Shown here: piece after piece, positions 12,416 through 13,718 of the stretch
Numbering within the stretch: position 1 is the stretch's first letter
Layout of the letters: every line of letters starts with the position of its first letter
Source: Holosporales bacterium
GTDB lineage: Bacteria; Pseudomonadota; Alphaproteobacteria; BNTO01
NCBI GenBank assembly: GCA_031257945.1
Contig: JAIRNU010000002.1
Location: forward strand, 1-13,718
Direction: 5' to 3'
Length of the DNA: 13,718 nucleotides
The notes under the pieces: generated by a model
What the model was told of the DNA's origin: nothing
Database searches by the model: none
What the model saw: the letters and a program-made list of their open reading frames with translations, nothing else
Translations under genes and position numbers: made by a program

Positions 12416-13390
12416 CTACTGCAAAAATCCAGCTTCCTTCAGGGAGGTATCCTTCTTTTCCCAATCTTTGACTACTTTCACAAAAAGATGCAGGTGTACA
12501 CGGCGCTTGAGCCCACCTTCGATATTTACCTTCGCTTTTGTCCTTATCAAATGAATCATTTTGCCATTAGTGCCAATAATAATCGGCTTATAACTCTCTT
12601 TCGAAACGATAATATTCTGGTAAATATGGAGCCCATCATTGCGATTTTCTGTATGCAGCGGCTCTATATACACTCTATATGGAATTTCCTTGTCGAAATG
12701 TCGGAAAATCTGTTCCATAGTAAGTTCAGACGCCCACCGCTCTGTTTCCTTATTTATTGGGGGAAACTGCATCGAACTACCTTCGCCATCCTCTCCCCCA
12801 TCAGCAAGGCCAGATTCTGGTGCCATAGAAAATTTACTGCCAGGGTACATCCACTCTTGGGCGGGCAGCAGCCGCACCAATTCATTTTTCAAAATATCGA
12901 TGTTCGCCATTTTTTGTGCAGAAATCATAAAAAAACTCTCAATCTTGTCGTATTTTTGGAAAGATGCGGCCTTTTGGGCGACGTCGGAAGGAGCAACCCG
13001 ATCGATCTTGTTAAAAGCCAAAACAAATTTCGCGCCAGTTTCGCCGTATTTGGCGAGTAATAGGTCAACCGCACGGTCCCCTTCACGCAAACTTTTTGAA
13101 GAAATATCTACGACGGTTAGGATGACGTCTGCCCCGCCAATAGCCTTATATGCGCTTTTTTTCAGGGAAAGCCTTACGCTTTCTTTGCATTGCAGTGCAA
13201 AAAGGCCAGGAGTATCAACAAAAGCGATCTGAGACTCACCGCTTTCCGTGACCCCCAATATATTGAACCGAGTAGTTTGTGGCTTGTCAGAAACGGCGGC
13301 AACCTTTGTGCCGATTAGCGCATTTAGGAGGGTCGACTTCCCTGCATTAGGCGCTCCACATATTGCAACAAAACCAAACTTACGCGACAT
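12416..13390 (-). CDS. era: Era GTPase, 30S ribosome maturation
   Basis: Essential GTPase that binds the 3' end of 16S rRNA and helps mature the 30S subunit. G1 GAPNAGKS (12-19), G2 around QTTRFNILG (38-46), G3 DTPG (59-62), G4 NKID (127-130) and G5 SAQ (157-159) are all present. The C-terminal KH RNA-binding domain has GTNG (273-276) followed by MIHLIRTKAKVNIE. The 324-aa length exceeds the usual 295-305 because of a Gly/Asp/Ser-rich insertion at about 185-208 (MAPESGLADGGEDGEG), in the linker between the G domain and the KH domain, so it should be tolerated. ATG 13390 fits the family start but has no Shine-Dalgarno; U-rich sequence precedes it. It begins 26 nt after the tRNA-Glu CCA end and may share its transcript. 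Confidence 0.96.
   Translation of the reverse strand: MSRKFGFVAICGAPNAGKSTLLNALIGTKVAAVSDKPQTTRFNILGVTESGESQIAFVDTPGLFALQCKESVRLSLKKSAYKAIGGADVILTVVDISSKSLREGDRAVDLLLAKYGETGAKFVLAFNKIDRVAPSDVAQKAASFQKYDKIESFFMISAQKMANIDILKNELVRLLPAQEWMYPGSKFSMAPESGLADGGEDGEGSSMQFPPINKETERWASELTMEQIFRHFDKEIPYRVYIEPLHTENRNDGLHIYQNIIVSKESYKPIIIGTNGKMIHLIRTKAKVNIEGGLKRRVHLHLFVKVVKDWEKKDTSLKEAGFLQ
12767..12838 (-). other. In-frame insertion in era
   Basis: Encodes about 24 residues rich in Gly, Asp, Glu and Ser between YPG and the PPINKETE segment, where most Era proteins have a short YP-x-D linker. It adds no motif I recognise. Confidence 0.5.
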
Positions 13391-13395
13391 ACTAA

Positions 13396-13416
13396 TAGCA
13401 AAAAACTAGCAAAAAA
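13396..13416 (-). repeat. Tandem U-rich repeat between tRNA-Glu and era
   Basis: On the plus strand TAGCAAAAAA occurs twice in a row (13396-13405, 13407-13416) with one base between. On the transcribed minus strand this gives two U6 runs right after the tRNA CCA. They could act as a weak tRNA 3' end or processing signal; no hairpin other than the tRNA precedes them. Confidence 0.4.
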
Positions 13417-13491
13417 TGGCGTCTCCTATGGGAATCGAACCCACGTTGCCGCCGTGAGAGGGCGGTGTCCTAACCGCTAGACGAAGGAGAC
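13417..13491 (-). tRNA. tRNA-Glu, anticodon CUC, with encoded CCA
   Basis: A 75-nt cloverleaf on the minus strand: acceptor GTCTCCT/AGGAGAC (perfect 7 bp), D arm GTCT-AGCGGTTA-GGAC, anticodon stem CCGCC/GGCGG with loop CTCTCAC (anticodon CTC), T arm GTGGG-TTCGATT-CCCAT, discriminator G and encoded CCA (13417-13419). Identity is supported by close overall similarity to bacterial tRNA-Glu (TTCGTCTAG start and ACCGCC...GGCGG anticodon stem). It reads GAG codons; a UUC isoacceptor must exist elsewhere for GAA. Confidence 0.97.
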
Positions 13492-13502
13492 CAACAAGCC
13501 AG

Positions 13503-13531
13503 ATGCTATAGCTTTTTTGCCGCCAGGTCAA
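13503..13531 (-). promoter_or_regulatory. tRNA-Glu promoter
   Basis: On the minus strand TTGACC (13526-13531, five of six) and TAGCAT (13503-13508, four of six) with a 17-nt spacer; the start near 13496 is just before the tRNA. TATAGC at 13505-13510 is an alternative -10 with 15-nt spacing. Era may be transcribed from here too. Confidence 0.5.
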
Positions 13532-13546
13532 TCGTTTGTGTTATGT

Positions 13547-13718
13547 GTGTCAACGCAATTTAGAAATGTCCGCTTTGTGCAATTTAGAAATGTCCGGTCC
13601 TGCAATTTAGAAATGTCCGCTTTTTGGTAGAGAATGGGTCCATAATCCATTCCAAAATGAGGATCATTTTGGTGCAGCTGTGCAAATCAAACCGGGCGCA
13701 CCTACAGTCGATTGGCAG
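13547..13718 (+). mobile_element. IS21-like terminal repeat, copy 2, running off the window
   Basis: Same tip and three-unit layout as copy 1: GTGTCAACGC, then GCAATTTAGAAATGTCC at 13555, 13579 and 13602 (all three identical here), then a shared tail to CCATAATC. Past that comes a perfect 9-bp hairpin CCAAAATGA-gga-TCATTTTGG (13652-13672) and CAAATCAAAC. It is in the same orientation as copy 1, so the two cannot be the opposite ends of one element spanning era. The element continues beyond the window, where a transposase may lie. An ATG at 13656 opens a frame to the window end that I do not recognise. Confidence 0.65.

Noticed and set aside
12143..13718. A composite transposon with era and tRNA-Glu carried between two IS ends.
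   Set aside because: Each copy is only a partial end without a transposase in view, and the genes between are core housekeeping genes in a normal setting.

Overview
The window is about 13.7 kb of bacterial chromosome, moderately AT-leaning. It most resembles an alphaproteobacterium. The best taxonomic marker is a TrcR/DUF1013 protein (6028-6540), a family essentially confined to Alphaproteobacteria. A secreted beta-barrel surface protein with a decayed tandem relative, a YwqK/MORN-repeat protein, several small secreted proteins without recognisable homology and IS/MITE debris fit a host-associated member (Rickettsiales/Holosporales-like). That last step is inference; no rRNA or phylogenetic marker is present to prove it.

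Layout, left to right. 1-311: leader with a TTGACA promoter. 312-2577: an HtrA/Do-type periplasmic protease followed 25 nt later by an unknown multi-pass membrane protein, probably one transcript. 2578-2998: no intact gene, but two structured inverted repeats and the decayed 3' end of a second copy of the neighbouring outer-membrane protein gene. 2999-3874 (minus): outer-membrane beta-barrel protein with a strong terminator. 4347-4595: tiny secreted cysteine-rich protein behind a consensus -10 and a T10 tract. 4699-5751 (minus): MORN-repeat protein, convergent with it. 6028-7505: trcR and prmC, overlapping. 7506-7841: a strong candidate small RNA on the minus strand, with three hairpins, a promoter and an intrinsic terminator, divergent from radC. 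7842-9412: radC and an unknown secreted helical protein. 9413-9703: a long hairpin and one copy of a palindromic repeat. 9704-13491 (all minus): trmL with a possible leader ORF, fabF, acpP, era and tRNA-Glu(CUC). Two IS21-like terminal repeats lie here in the same orientation, one just upstream of the acpP promoter and one just upstream of the tRNA-Glu promoter. The first is itself interrupted by a second copy of the palindromic repeat.

Functionally the window mixes conserved housekeeping with accessory envelope genes. The housekeeping set covers fatty acid synthesis (acpP-fabF), ribosome maturation and tRNA supply and modification (era, tRNA-Glu, trmL), release-factor methylation (prmC), RNAP-linked cell-cycle control (trcR) and a RadC-family protein. 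The envelope and secreted genes are the protease, beta-barrel, Cys-rich protein and two unknown secreted or membrane proteins. The least ordinary parts are non-coding: the candidate sRNA at 7607-7689 with two pyrimidine-rich, anti-Shine-Dalgarno-like loops, the nested repeat at 12143-12402, and the fossil surface-gene fragment at 2814-2940.
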